From assembly GCA_024543015.1 (NCBI GenBank), contig JAMXCY010000002.1:1-29107 (forward strand): a stretch of DNA of 29,107 nucleotides, read 5' to 3'. A model generated the notes under the pieces. The model was not told the DNA's origin and ran no database searches. It saw only the letters and a program-made list of their open reading frames with translations. This DNA is from Candidatus Omnitrophota bacterium (GTDB taxonomy: Bacteria; Omnitrophota; Gorgyraeia; JAFGHF01). A program made the translations under genes and the position numbers. Shown here piece after piece: positions 15,852 through 22,380 of this stretch (position 1 is the stretch's first letter; each line of letters opens with the position of its first letter).

Positions 15852-16370
15852 ATGTTGCTAAAACTTTTTTTATCTTTTTTAAAAATGGGCTTGTTCGCTA
15901 TAGGAGGGGCTTATTCTTTTTTACCCCTGATAGAGAAAGAAGTTGTGGAAAGATATCATTGGTTAACAAAAGAAGAATTCCTTGACGTCTTGGGAGTGGC
16001 TAAAATCTTCCCGGGAGCTATCTCTATTAAATATGCTACCTATACAGGACATAAGGTAGCCGGGGTTCCCGGCGTTATAGTGGCAAATCTGGGCAATCTC
16101 TTAACTCCGGTAATTTTAATTATATTTGCTTCAAATCTATACAACAAATATAAGCATTTACCCAGCGTTAAAGGGGCATTTAATGTAATTCAACTTACTA
16201 TATTTACCATGATAATTGCAGTAGTGTTTCAATTAATCAACATTAGCCAATTAACGCAGTGGAGATATTTGTTAGTAGTCATTTTTGCTTTTTCCCTTTT
16301 TACTTATACAAAAATTAATCCTGCTTTAATTATTATTATCGCTGGACTTACTGGAACATTTTGGAAATAA
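15852..16370 (+). CDS. Short ChrA-family (CHR) anion transporter, single domain
   Basis: This 172-residue protein has about five membrane segments and the CHR family N-terminal signatures: FLKMGLFAIGGAYSFLPLI, HWLTKEEFLDVLGVAKIFPG, then AISIKYATYTGHKVAGVPG and a following GN-rich helix. CHR proteins include chromate exporters, but many have no known substrate. Short CHR proteins usually come as tandem pairs forming a two-part transporter; here there is only one copy. The ATG follows the mogA stop with no gap, so it is probably translated with the cofactor genes. A role in moving molybdate, tungstate or an arsenic oxyanion is a hypothesis from position. It is the last gene before the only real intergenic break. 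Confidence 0.82.
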   Translation: MLLKLFLSFLKMGLFAIGGAYSFLPLIEKEVVERYHWLTKEEFLDVLGVAKIFPGAISIKYATYTGHKVAGVPGVIVANLGNLLTPVILIIFASNLYNKYKHLPSVKGAFNVIQLTIFTMIIAVVFQLINISQLTQWRYLLVVIFAFSLFTYTKINPALIIIIAGLTGTFWK

Positions 16371-16431
16371 ATCCCACCAATTCTATCTAACTTGACCTTG
16401 CTTTCTTTCACCAAAAAAATCTGATATATTA

Positions 16432-16460
16432 TTGACCTGTTTTGGCCTTTATGTTATAAT
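16432..16460 (+). promoter_or_regulatory. Sigma70-type promoter of the tRNA-led operon
   Basis: TTGACC (16432-16437) and a perfect TATAAT (16455-16460) are separated by exactly 17 bases, a near-consensus housekeeping promoter. A start near 16467 would leave a leader of about 38 bases before tRNA-Lys. It lies in the only sizeable intergenic gap of the window, 134 bases between the CHR transporter and the first tRNA. I saw no convincing hairpin terminator before it, so upstream transcription may read through. Confidence 0.85.
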
Positions 16461-16504
16461 AGTGAGCCTTATTATATAGATAGAGTAAGAAAGAGATTGG
16501 GAAT

Positions 16505-16577
16505 GCCCGCATAGCTCAGTTGGTAGAGCAGGTCCCTCTTAAGGACAAGGTCCAAGGTTCGAGCCCTTGTGCGGGTA
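16505..16577 (+). tRNA. tRNA-Lys (anticodon CTT)
   Basis: The 73-base cloverleaf can be drawn by eye. The acceptor is GCCCGCA with TGCGGGT (one G-T pair), the D arm GCTC/GAGC, and the anticodon loop CTCTTAA gives CTT, reading AAG lysine codons. The T arm is CAAGG/CCTTG with loop TTCGAGC, and the discriminator is A. The anticodon stem has one G-A mismatch at its outer end. CCA is not encoded. Confidence 0.95.
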
Positions 16578-16594
16578 TCAATACTGTTTTTTCC

Positions 16595-16676
16595 GGGCGG
16601 ATGGCGGAACTGGCAGACGCGCTAGCCTTAGGAGCTAGTGAAGAAATTCGTGGAGGTTCAAATCCTCTTCCGCCCA
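16595..16676 (+). tRNA. tRNA-Leu (anticodon TAG)
   Basis: This 82-base class II tRNA has acceptor GGGCGGA with TCCGCCC and anticodon stem CTAGC/GCTAG around the loop CTTAGGA, giving TAG for CTA leucine codons. A long variable arm (about 641-651) is followed by the T arm GGAGG/CCTCT with TTCAAAT; one pair is a G-T wobble. The discriminator is A, as expected for leucine. CCA is not encoded. It lies 17 bases after tRNA-Lys. Confidence 0.95.
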
Positions 16677-16707
16677 TTACTGCTCAAGATGATAAAAGGA
16701 TAAACAT

Positions 16708-16783
16708 GCGGGCGTAGCTTAGTTGGTAGAGCGTAACCTTGCCAAGGTTAAGGTCGTGGGTTCGAGACCCATCGCCCGCTCCA
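16708..16783 (+). tRNA. tRNA-Gly (anticodon GCC)
   Basis: The acceptor is GCGGGCG with CGCCCGC, the D arm GCTT/GAGC, the anticodon stem TAACC/GGTTA around TTGCCAA (anticodon GCC, glycine), and the T arm GTGGG/CCCAT with TTCGAGA; the discriminator is T. Unlike the two tRNAs before it, the gene encodes its own CCA (16781-16783). The next protein gene starts 21 bases later with no terminator between. Confidence 0.95.
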
Positions 16784-16790
16784 GAAATAA

Positions 16791-16796
16791 AAGGAG
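16791..16796 (+). promoter_or_regulatory. Shine-Dalgarno site setting the ptsN-like start
   Basis: AAGGAG lies 8 bases before the ATG at 16805. The frame is open further back into tRNA-Gly, so this site decides the true start. Confidence 0.8.
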
Positions 16797-16804
16797 AGAG
16801 CAAT

Positions 16805-17275
16805 ATGAAGATCATGGATTTCTTAGATCCTGAGGCAATCAGCGCTGATATTCAAGTCGCAGACAAAAAGGAAGCAATCAAAGCGTTGGTGGGACTTTTA
16901 ATCAAATCCGGGGAAATTAAAGAGAAAGATAAGGATAAAGTGGTCAAGGTGCTTCTTGAGCGTGAGGCCTTGGGCTCCACCGGTATTGGTCAGGGCATCG
17001 GTATTCCGCACGGTAAATTTGCTGGTGTGAAAAAGCTAATTGGTGCTTGTGCAACATCATCCAAAGGGATTGACTTCGAATCGTTAGACGGAGAGCTGGT
17101 ATATATCTTTTTCTTATTAGTTGCGCCGGAAGATTCCGCAGGGCCGCACCTGAAGGCCTTGGCCCGGGTTTCCCGCCTGCTTAAAGATAAATACTTCCGC
17201 GATACTTTAAAAGCAGCGAAAGATACAAAGGCCTTAGTAAAGATTATCAAACAAGAGGATCTAAAAAAGACTTAA
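16805..17275 (+). CDS. ptsN: PTS EIIA component, nitrogen/fructose type (PtsN-like)
   Basis: The 156-residue protein matches the EIIA-Ntr/fructose fold: SADIQVADKKEAIKALVGLL, then LEREALGSTGIGQGIGIPHG with H69 as the phosphorylated histidine, a conserved LVAPEDSAGPHLKALA stretch, and a C-terminal helix. EIIA-Ntr accepts phosphate from HPr (or NPr) and usually regulates potassium transport, nitrogen or envelope functions rather than carrying sugar. No EIIB or EIIC is nearby, while HPr and enzyme I are encoded 1.3-3.7 kb downstream. Together they look like a regulatory phosphorelay. An EIIA of a complete sugar PTS elsewhere is possible. The start is set by AAGGAG; translation follows the tRNA-Gly gene closely. 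Confidence 0.88.
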   Translation: MKIMDFLDPEAISADIQVADKKEAIKALVGLLIKSGEIKEKDKDKVVKVLLEREALGSTGIGQGIGIPHGKFAGVKKLIGACATSSKGIDFESLDGELVYIFFLLVAPEDSAGPHLKALARVSRLLKDKYFRDTLKAAKDTKALVKIIKQEDLKKT

Positions 17276-17299
17276 GGAAAAAGCGAGCCAACGAATCAA

Positions 17300-18541
17300 A
17301 TGGACAGATTTAAATGGTTATATCCGGGAATAAAGATTAAAAGATGGGTGCTGATCTGCATATTGGGCATCGTGATGATTTCCATCGGTTCAATAGACTT
17401 GGTTTCCCCGGATTATACCAGCGTGCGTATAATCGGAGGAGTTACTCTATTTTTGGGTATAATCTTAATTTTTGTAGGTCTGGAGAAAACAATAAAATCA
17501 TTTCTTTCATTCTTTCTTCCCAAAGAAGAAACAAAAATCCTGGACCTTATTTATCAAAAACGACAATTGGCTCAAGGGCCTAAAATTGTAGTTGTAGGAG
17601 GAGGCACCGGCCTTTCCAATCTACTTTACGGTTTAAAAGAGTACACCTCAAACATTACCGCAATTGTTACGGTCTCAGATGACGGAGGAAGCTCGGGAAG
17701 ATTGCGTGAGCAGTTCGGGCTTCTTGCCCCGGGAGATATCCGCAACTGCTTAGTGGCTTTAGCTGATACCGAGCCTTTAATGAGAGATCTTTTTCAATTT
17801 CGCTTTAACGGAAAAGCCGAACTTAACGGACATAGTTTCGGCAATCTTTTTATTACGGCGATGACTCAGATTACCGGCGACTTTGAACAGGCGGTTAAGG
17901 AGTCAAGTAAGGTTTTGGCGATCCGGGGACGAGTAATTCCCTCTACTTTAGAAGAAGTGGGGCTGATTGCCGAATACGAAGATGGAACAAAAGTGGCTGG
18001 TGAGAGCAAAATCGGTGAAGAAAAAAAGCCGATTAGAAGAATTTATTTAAGCCGCAAAGACTGCGAGCCTACTCCGGAGGCAATTAGTGCAATTAGAGAA
18101 GCCGATGTTGTTGTGATTGGTCCAGGTTCACTCTACACTAGCATCATTCCCAACATATTGATCAGCGGAATTACTAAAGTAATTTTAGAATCCAATGCAC
18201 TAAAGATTTATGTTTGCAATATAATGACCCAGAGCGGAGAGACCGACAATTTTAAGGCCTCAGACCACATCGAGGCGCTGGTGGCGCATGCAAAATCTAA
18301 ACTTATTAATTATTGTATCCTCAATCTTGCCCAAATTCCTCCGGAGTTTGTAGAAAAATATAAAGAAGAGGACGCTCAGCTTGTTGTTGCTGATACAGAA
18401 AAGGTACAAGAGATGGGTTTTTCTGTGATTAAGGAAAATCTGGTCAGCGCAAAGAACTATGTGCGCCATGATGCGCAGAAATTATCCAGGATTATTATAG
18501 ATTTGTTAGAAGCAGGGCCAAAAATAAATGAGCCAGTCTAA
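17300..18541 (+). CDS. yvcK: YvcK/GlmR-family protein with N-terminal membrane anchor
   Basis: This 413-residue protein has two predicted membrane helices at about residues 17-37 and 44-62, then a CofD-like Rossmann domain. Its marks are VVVGGGTGLSNLLYGLK, TVSDDGGSSGRLREQFG, PGDIRNCLVALAD, GHSFGNLFITAMTQ, and VVVIGPGSLYTSIIPN with NIMTQSGETDNF. YvcK proteins bind UDP-sugars (UDP-GlcNAc in Bacillus GlmR) and adjust carbon flow into cell-wall precursors. CofD proper transfers lactyl phosphate in F420 synthesis, but the DDGGSSGRLR set favours YvcK. The anchor would tether it to the membrane. It overlaps ptsH by 14 bases, echoing Bacillus where yvcK lies near the HPr paralog crh. No strong ribosome site was seen before the ATG. 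Confidence 0.9.
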   Translation: MDRFKWLYPGIKIKRWVLICILGIVMISIGSIDLVSPDYTSVRIIGGVTLFLGIILIFVGLEKTIKSFLSFFLPKEETKILDLIYQKRQLAQGPKIVVVGGGTGLSNLLYGLKEYTSNITAIVTVSDDGGSSGRLREQFGLLAPGDIRNCLVALADTEPLMRDLFQFRFNGKAELNGHSFGNLFITAMTQITGDFEQAVKESSKVLAIRGRVIPSTLEEVGLIAEYEDGTKVAGESKIGEEKKPIRRIYLSRKDCEPTPEAISAIREADVVVIGPGSLYTSIIPNILISGITKVILESNALKIYVCNIMTQSGETDNFKASDHIEALVAHAKSKLINYCILNLAQIPPEFVEKYKEEDAQLVVADTEKVQEMGFSVIKENLVSAKNYVRHDAQKLSRIIIDLLEAGPKINEPV

Positions 18542-18800
18542 AGAAATAAAAAAAACTATGGTGATTAGAAATAAATTAGGCCTCCATGCCCGCCCGGCGG
18601 CGCTGTTTGTCCAGATTGCCAATAAATACGATGCGGAAATTTCCGTGAAGAAAGGCACTCAGCTGGTTAACGGCAAATCGATTATGGGCCTGATGATGCT
18701 GGCGGCAACCCGGGGCAGCAAAATTCACATCATTGCAAAAGGCGACGATGCCCAGGAAGCAATTACAGAACTTGAAAGACTGGTCAGGAGCAGAGAATGA
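18528..18800 (+). CDS. ptsH: Phosphocarrier protein HPr
   Basis: The 90-residue protein has NKLGLHARPAALFVQIA with H20 as the enzyme I phosphorylation site and NGKSIMGLMMLAA with S51 at the regulatory serine position. HPr relays phosphate from enzyme I to EIIA proteins. A serine in that context suggests possible control by HPr kinase (HprK), which is not in the window. The start lies 14 bases inside yvcK and the end overlaps ptsI (ATGA), so yvcK, ptsH and ptsI are translationally linked. Confidence 0.96.
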   Translation: MSQSKEIKKTMVIRNKLGLHARPAALFVQIANKYDAEISVKKGTQLVNGKSIMGLMMLAATRGSKIHIIAKGDDAQEAITELERLVRSRE

Positions 18801-20536
18801 GAAAGCAGACTTTGTTAAAAGGTATTCCTGCAGCGCCAGGTTTTGCTATTGGTAAAGCCTTTATTTTAGGTAGCCAGGAGCTGGAAGTTGATAAGCGCAG
18901 TATCAATGAATCACAAATTCCTAAAGAAATCACTCGCTTTGAAGAAGCCTTAATCAAAACCCGTTCGGAAATCCTGGATATCCAGAAGAAGATTTCCAAA
19001 GAGATGGGTGTGCGTCATGCCCAGATATTCAATGCGCATCTATTGGTTTTGGAAGATAGAACCTTAATCGAAGGAGTAATCTCACGGCTGAAAAAAGAAA
19101 AACTTTGTGTAGAATACGTATTTTTACAGGTCTTAAAAAAATATATCAAGACCTTCTCTTGCATCGATGATCCTTATTTACGGGAACGCCTAAGCGATAT
19201 AGAAGATGTGGGTAAGCGTATTTTAAGAAACCTGTGCGGCATCCATCGTGAGATTTTAAATAATTTGAAAGAAAAACTAATTATTGTTGCCTATGACATT
19301 TCTCCTTCGGATACTGCTTCTATGCGTAAGGAAAAGGTAATGGGTTTTATTACCGATATTGGTGGTAAGACCTCACATACCGCCATTATGGCCAAGGCCC
19401 TGGAGATTCCAGCTGTAGTTGGTTTAGAAGAGGCCACGGCAAAGATTAGAACAGGTACTACTATCATAGTAGATGGAACCCGCGGGGAGGTAATCGTCAA
19501 CCCGGACAGGGTTACCCTGCATAAATATAAACAGCAAAGCGCAAAATTACTGCGCCAGGAGCAGAGTCTGGTAAAATTAAGAGGCTTAGCCGCAGCCACA
19601 AAAGATGGACACAAGATAGAATTAGCGGCAAATATAGAGTTACCCGAAGAACTGCCTTCAGTTATTGCCCACGGGGCAAAAGGAATCGGGCTTTATCGCA
19701 CGGAATATTTTTATATGAATAGAAGTGATTTACCCAGTGAAGATGAGCATTTTGAGGCTTATAAGAAGGTAAGCCAGGAGGTAAAGCCGCATCCGGTAGT
19801 TATCCGTACTCTTGACTTAGGCGGAGATAAATTTTTATCGCAGCTGGATATGCCCCAGGAGATGAATCCTTATCTTGGTTGGCGGGCGATTAGGTTTTGT
19901 TTGGCCAAGCCAGAAATCTTTAAGGTGCAACTACGGGCTATTCTTAGGGCCTCGGCCTACGGAGAATTGAAACTTATGTATCCGATGATTTCCGGGATAG
20001 AGGAACTAAGGCAGGCCAATCAAATGTTAGATGAGGTCAAACAAGAATTGCGCCGCCGTAAAATTCGCTTTGATGAAGATATTGATGTCGGGGCGATGAT
20101 TGAGATTCCTTCGGCAGCTTTAACCTGCGATATATTAGCTAAAGAGGTGGACTTCTTTAGTATTGGAACCAACGATTTAATTCAATATTCTATCGCTGTA
20201 GATAGGGTCAACGAAAAGATTGCTTATCTGTATGAGCCCGCGCATCCAGCGGTATTGCGTTTAGTTAAAAATATTATCGATTCCGGACACAAAGAAAAGA
20301 TCTGGGTAGGGATGTGCGGCGAGATGGCCTCAGAGCCGGCCTTTGCGCTTTTACTTTTGGGGTTAGGCCTGGATGAATTTAGTGTTTCTCCAGCGGCCGT
20401 ACCCATAATCAAACGGGTTATCCGCTCGGTTACCTTAAGACAGGCCCAGGACGTGGCTTGCAAGGCCATGAGGTTGACTACAGGTAAAGATGTAGAGAAG
20501 TTCAGTAAAGTCAAATTGAAAGAATTAGTGGGTTAA
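18797..20536 (+). CDS. ptsI: PTS enzyme I
   Basis: This 579-residue protein has the standard enzyme I length and no N-terminal GAF domain, so it is PtsI rather than PtsP. Marks: GIPAAPGFAIGKAF at the start, the swivelling phosphohistidine domain with GGKTSHTAIMAK (H194), and the PEP-binding barrel with GIGLYRTEYFYMNR, VIRTLDLGGDKFL, MIEIPSAALTCDILA, DFFSIGTNDLIQYS and GMCGEMA (catalytic Cys). It phosphorylates itself from PEP and passes phosphate to HPr, encoded directly upstream. With no permease components nearby, the relay probably serves regulation, or sugar uptake through components elsewhere. Confidence 0.97.
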   Translation: MRKQTLLKGIPAAPGFAIGKAFILGSQELEVDKRSINESQIPKEITRFEEALIKTRSEILDIQKKISKEMGVRHAQIFNAHLLVLEDRTLIEGVISRLKKEKLCVEYVFLQVLKKYIKTFSCIDDPYLRERLSDIEDVGKRILRNLCGIHREILNNLKEKLIIVAYDISPSDTASMRKEKVMGFITDIGGKTSHTAIMAKALEIPAVVGLEEATAKIRTGTTIIVDGTRGEVIVNPDRVTLHKYKQQSAKLLRQEQSLVKLRGLAAATKDGHKIELAANIELPEELPSVIAHGAKGIGLYRTEYFYMNRSDLPSEDEHFEAYKKVSQEVKPHPVVIRTLDLGGDKFLSQLDMPQEMNPYLGWRAIRFCLAKPEIFKVQLRAILRASAYGELKLMYPMISGIEELRQANQMLDEVKQELRRRKIRFDEDIDVGAMIEIPSAALTCDILAKEVDFFSIGTNDLIQYSIAVDRVNEKIAYLYEPAHPAVLRLVKNIIDSGHKEKIWVGMCGEMASEPAFALLLLGLGLDEFSVSPAAVPIIKRVIRSVTLRQAQDVACKAMRLTTGKDVEKFSKVKLKELVG

Positions 20537-20551
20537 AGAGTAAATAGAGGG

Positions 20552-21625
20552 ATGATGAAGAATCTAAATGATATTAAAGGCATTGAGGCAACAGATCAAC
20601 AGAACATGCGTAGTGTGTTAGCGGATTTTCCTAAACATTGCCAAGAAGCTTTTCAATTGGGTAAGAAGATTTCTTTGCCTTTGGACTTCGCCAAGGTTAA
20701 AAATATTCTCTTCAGCGGCATGGGTGGTTCAGCCATTGGCGCGGAGATCGTTAGCTCTTACTTAAGAAAAGAAGTAAAAGTACCTATAGGACTCAACAGA
20801 GATTATTCTTTGCCTGAGTTTGTGAATAAAGAGACTCTGGCTATTTTAATCAGCTATTCCGGAAATACCGAGGAGACCTTAAGCGCCTATGAAGAGGCTT
20901 TTGAAAAAAGAGCTAAAATTGTTATTTTGACCTCAGGTGGTAAGCTTGCCGATTTAGCCAAAAAGCGAGGCCATCCTTACATAATTGTGCCATCAGGTTT
21001 TCCGCCTCGCGTGGCCCTGGCCTTTGTTTCTTTTCCTACCTTAGCTTTTTTCTCCCAGATGCACCTTATTCAAGATAAGCAAAACCAGATAGACGAAATT
21101 AGTACCCTTTTAGAAAAATTAAAGCAAAAATCTTTGGGCTTGGCTGTAGAGAAAGAGTCCAATCCAGCCAAGGCCTTGGCCGAACGCCTGTTTGATAATT
21201 TTTGCGTTATTTATGGTAGCTCTGAACATTTAAGCGCTGTAGTTACTCGCTGGAGAGGCCAACTTGCCGAAAATAGCAAGATACTTTCTTCAAGCCACCT
21301 GCTTCCGGAAATGAATCATAATGAGATAGTTGGTTGGCAACATCCCAAAGAAATATTAGAAAAATTCGTGGCAGTTTTCTTAAGAGATAAACAAGATCAT
21401 CCGCAGGTCCAGAAAAGAATAGAAATTAATAAGGAAATTTTGCAAAAAGAGGGAGTGCGCTTAGAAGAAGTTTGGTCACAAGGAGAAGGCCTTTTGGCCA
21501 GGATATTCTCTCTGATTTATCTAGGAGACTTCCTGAGTTATTATCTGGCCGTTCTAAACGGAGAAGACCCTACACCGGTGAAGCGGATTGATTATCTAAA
21601 GAGGCGCCTGAAGGAACTAAAATGA
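20552..21625 (+). CDS. Bifunctional phosphoglucose/phosphomannose isomerase
   Basis: This 357-residue SIS-fold protein has ILFSGMGGSAIGAEIVSSY, LISYSGNTEETLSAYEEA, and PEMNHNEIVGWQHP, the catalytic-region motif of the PGI/PMI family first described in archaea. It interconverts glucose-6-P or mannose-6-P with fructose-6-P. The ATG at 20552 is followed by another at 20555; GAGGG at 20547-20551 is close to both, so either could be used. It overlaps the nucleotidyltransferase gene by 4 bases, which suggests feeding sugar phosphates to activated-sugar synthesis. Relative activity on mannose versus glucose cannot be judged here. Confidence 0.88.
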   Translation: MMKNLNDIKGIEATDQQNMRSVLADFPKHCQEAFQLGKKISLPLDFAKVKNILFSGMGGSAIGAEIVSSYLRKEVKVPIGLNRDYSLPEFVNKETLAILISYSGNTEETLSAYEEAFEKRAKIVILTSGGKLADLAKKRGHPYIIVPSGFPPRVALAFVSFPTLAFFSQMHLIQDKQNQIDEISTLLEKLKQKSLGLAVEKESNPAKALAERLFDNFCVIYGSSEHLSAVVTRWRGQLAENSKILSSSHLLPEMNHNEIVGWQHPKEILEKFVAVFLRDKQDHPQVQKRIEINKEILQKEGVRLEEVWSQGEGLLARIFSLIYLGDFLSYYLAVLNGEDPTPVKRIDYLKRRLKELK

Positions 21626-22380
21626 AAGCACTGATCTTGGCGGCAGGTTATGCTACGCGGATGTACCCTTTAACGCTGGATAGGCCCAAGCCTTTATTGC
21701 CTGTAGCCGGAAAGCCGACGCTTGAATATATTGTTGAGCGCATCGAAGAGATTGAAGAGATTGACCAGGTTTTTGTGGTGACCAATGAAAAATTCTTTAA
21801 ACAATTCGCCGATTGGCAGAAAAAATTCTCAGCAAGAAAAACAATTAAGATTTTGAATGACAAAACTTCGTCTGAGCAAGAGCGCCTGGGCGCTATAGGC
21901 GATATGGACTTGGTGATTAAAAAAGAAAGAATTGCCGACGATTTGCTGGTTATAGCCGGGGATAACTTATTCGAATTAGGTTTGCGGGAATTTGTGGACT
22001 TTGCCCAGCACAGGGCTCCCGCTTCTTCTATCGGGCTTTACGATATTAAAGACAAAGAGGCAGTGAGAAGATACAGTCAGGTTTGTCTTGATCAGAATGA
22101 TAAGATAATAAATTTTAAGGAAAAACCGAAAAAGCCTACTTCGACCCTTGTGGCCAAATGCATATATTTTTTCTCCAAAAGCAAATTAGGCTTGATATCC
22201 GAATATTTAAGTTCCGGTGGTTCAACCGATGCCCCGGGACACTATATTGCCTGGCTTTGTCAGAAAAGGTTTGCAGTTTACGGCTTTATCTTTTGCGGAA
22301 AATGGTACGATATCGGTAATCAGGAAATTTATAAAAAAGCGGATAAGTATTTCGCTTCGTTACAGGAAGGAGCAGGGTAG
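21622..22380 (+). CDS. Sugar-phosphate nucleotidyltransferase (RmlA/GlmU-N-like)
   Basis: The 252-residue protein starts with LILAAGYATRMYPLTLDRPKP, the NTP-binding loop of sugar nucleotidyltransferases, with IAGDNLFE holding the metal-binding aspartate, NFKEKPKKP and GKWYDIGNQEIY near the C-terminus. It should join a nucleotide to a sugar-1-phosphate (glucose- or mannose-1-P are the likely substrates, UTP, dTTP or GTP the donor). It lacks the left-handed beta-helix of GlmU. It is coupled to the isomerase by a 4-base overlap and to metK with no gap. Substrate is not predictable from the motifs. Confidence 0.88.
   Translation: MKALILAAGYATRMYPLTLDRPKPLLPVAGKPTLEYIVERIEEIEEIDQVFVVTNEKFFKQFADWQKKFSARKTIKILNDKTSSEQERLGAIGDMDLVIKKERIADDLLVIAGDNLFELGLREFVDFAQHRAPASSIGLYDIKDKEAVRRYSQVCLDQNDKIINFKEKPKKPTSTLVAKCIYFFSKSKLGLISEYLSSGGSTDAPGHYIAWLCQKRFAVYGFIFCGKWYDIGNQEIYKKADKYFASLQEGAG

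Noticed and set aside
16392..16430. A second promoter using TTGACC at 16392 with TATATT at 16425
   Set aside because: The spacer would be 27 bases, too long for a sigma70-type promoter.
16371..16431. A rho-independent terminator after the CHR transporter
   Set aside because: I found no GC-rich hairpin followed by a T run; only scattered A/T-rich sequence.
16520..16717. A 65-codon open frame across the tRNA region
   Set aside because: It runs through two folded tRNA genes and has no ribosome site; it is a by-product of the tRNA sequences.
22340..22380. SAM riboswitch controlling metK
   Set aside because: There is no intergenic space; metK starts at the base after the preceding stop.
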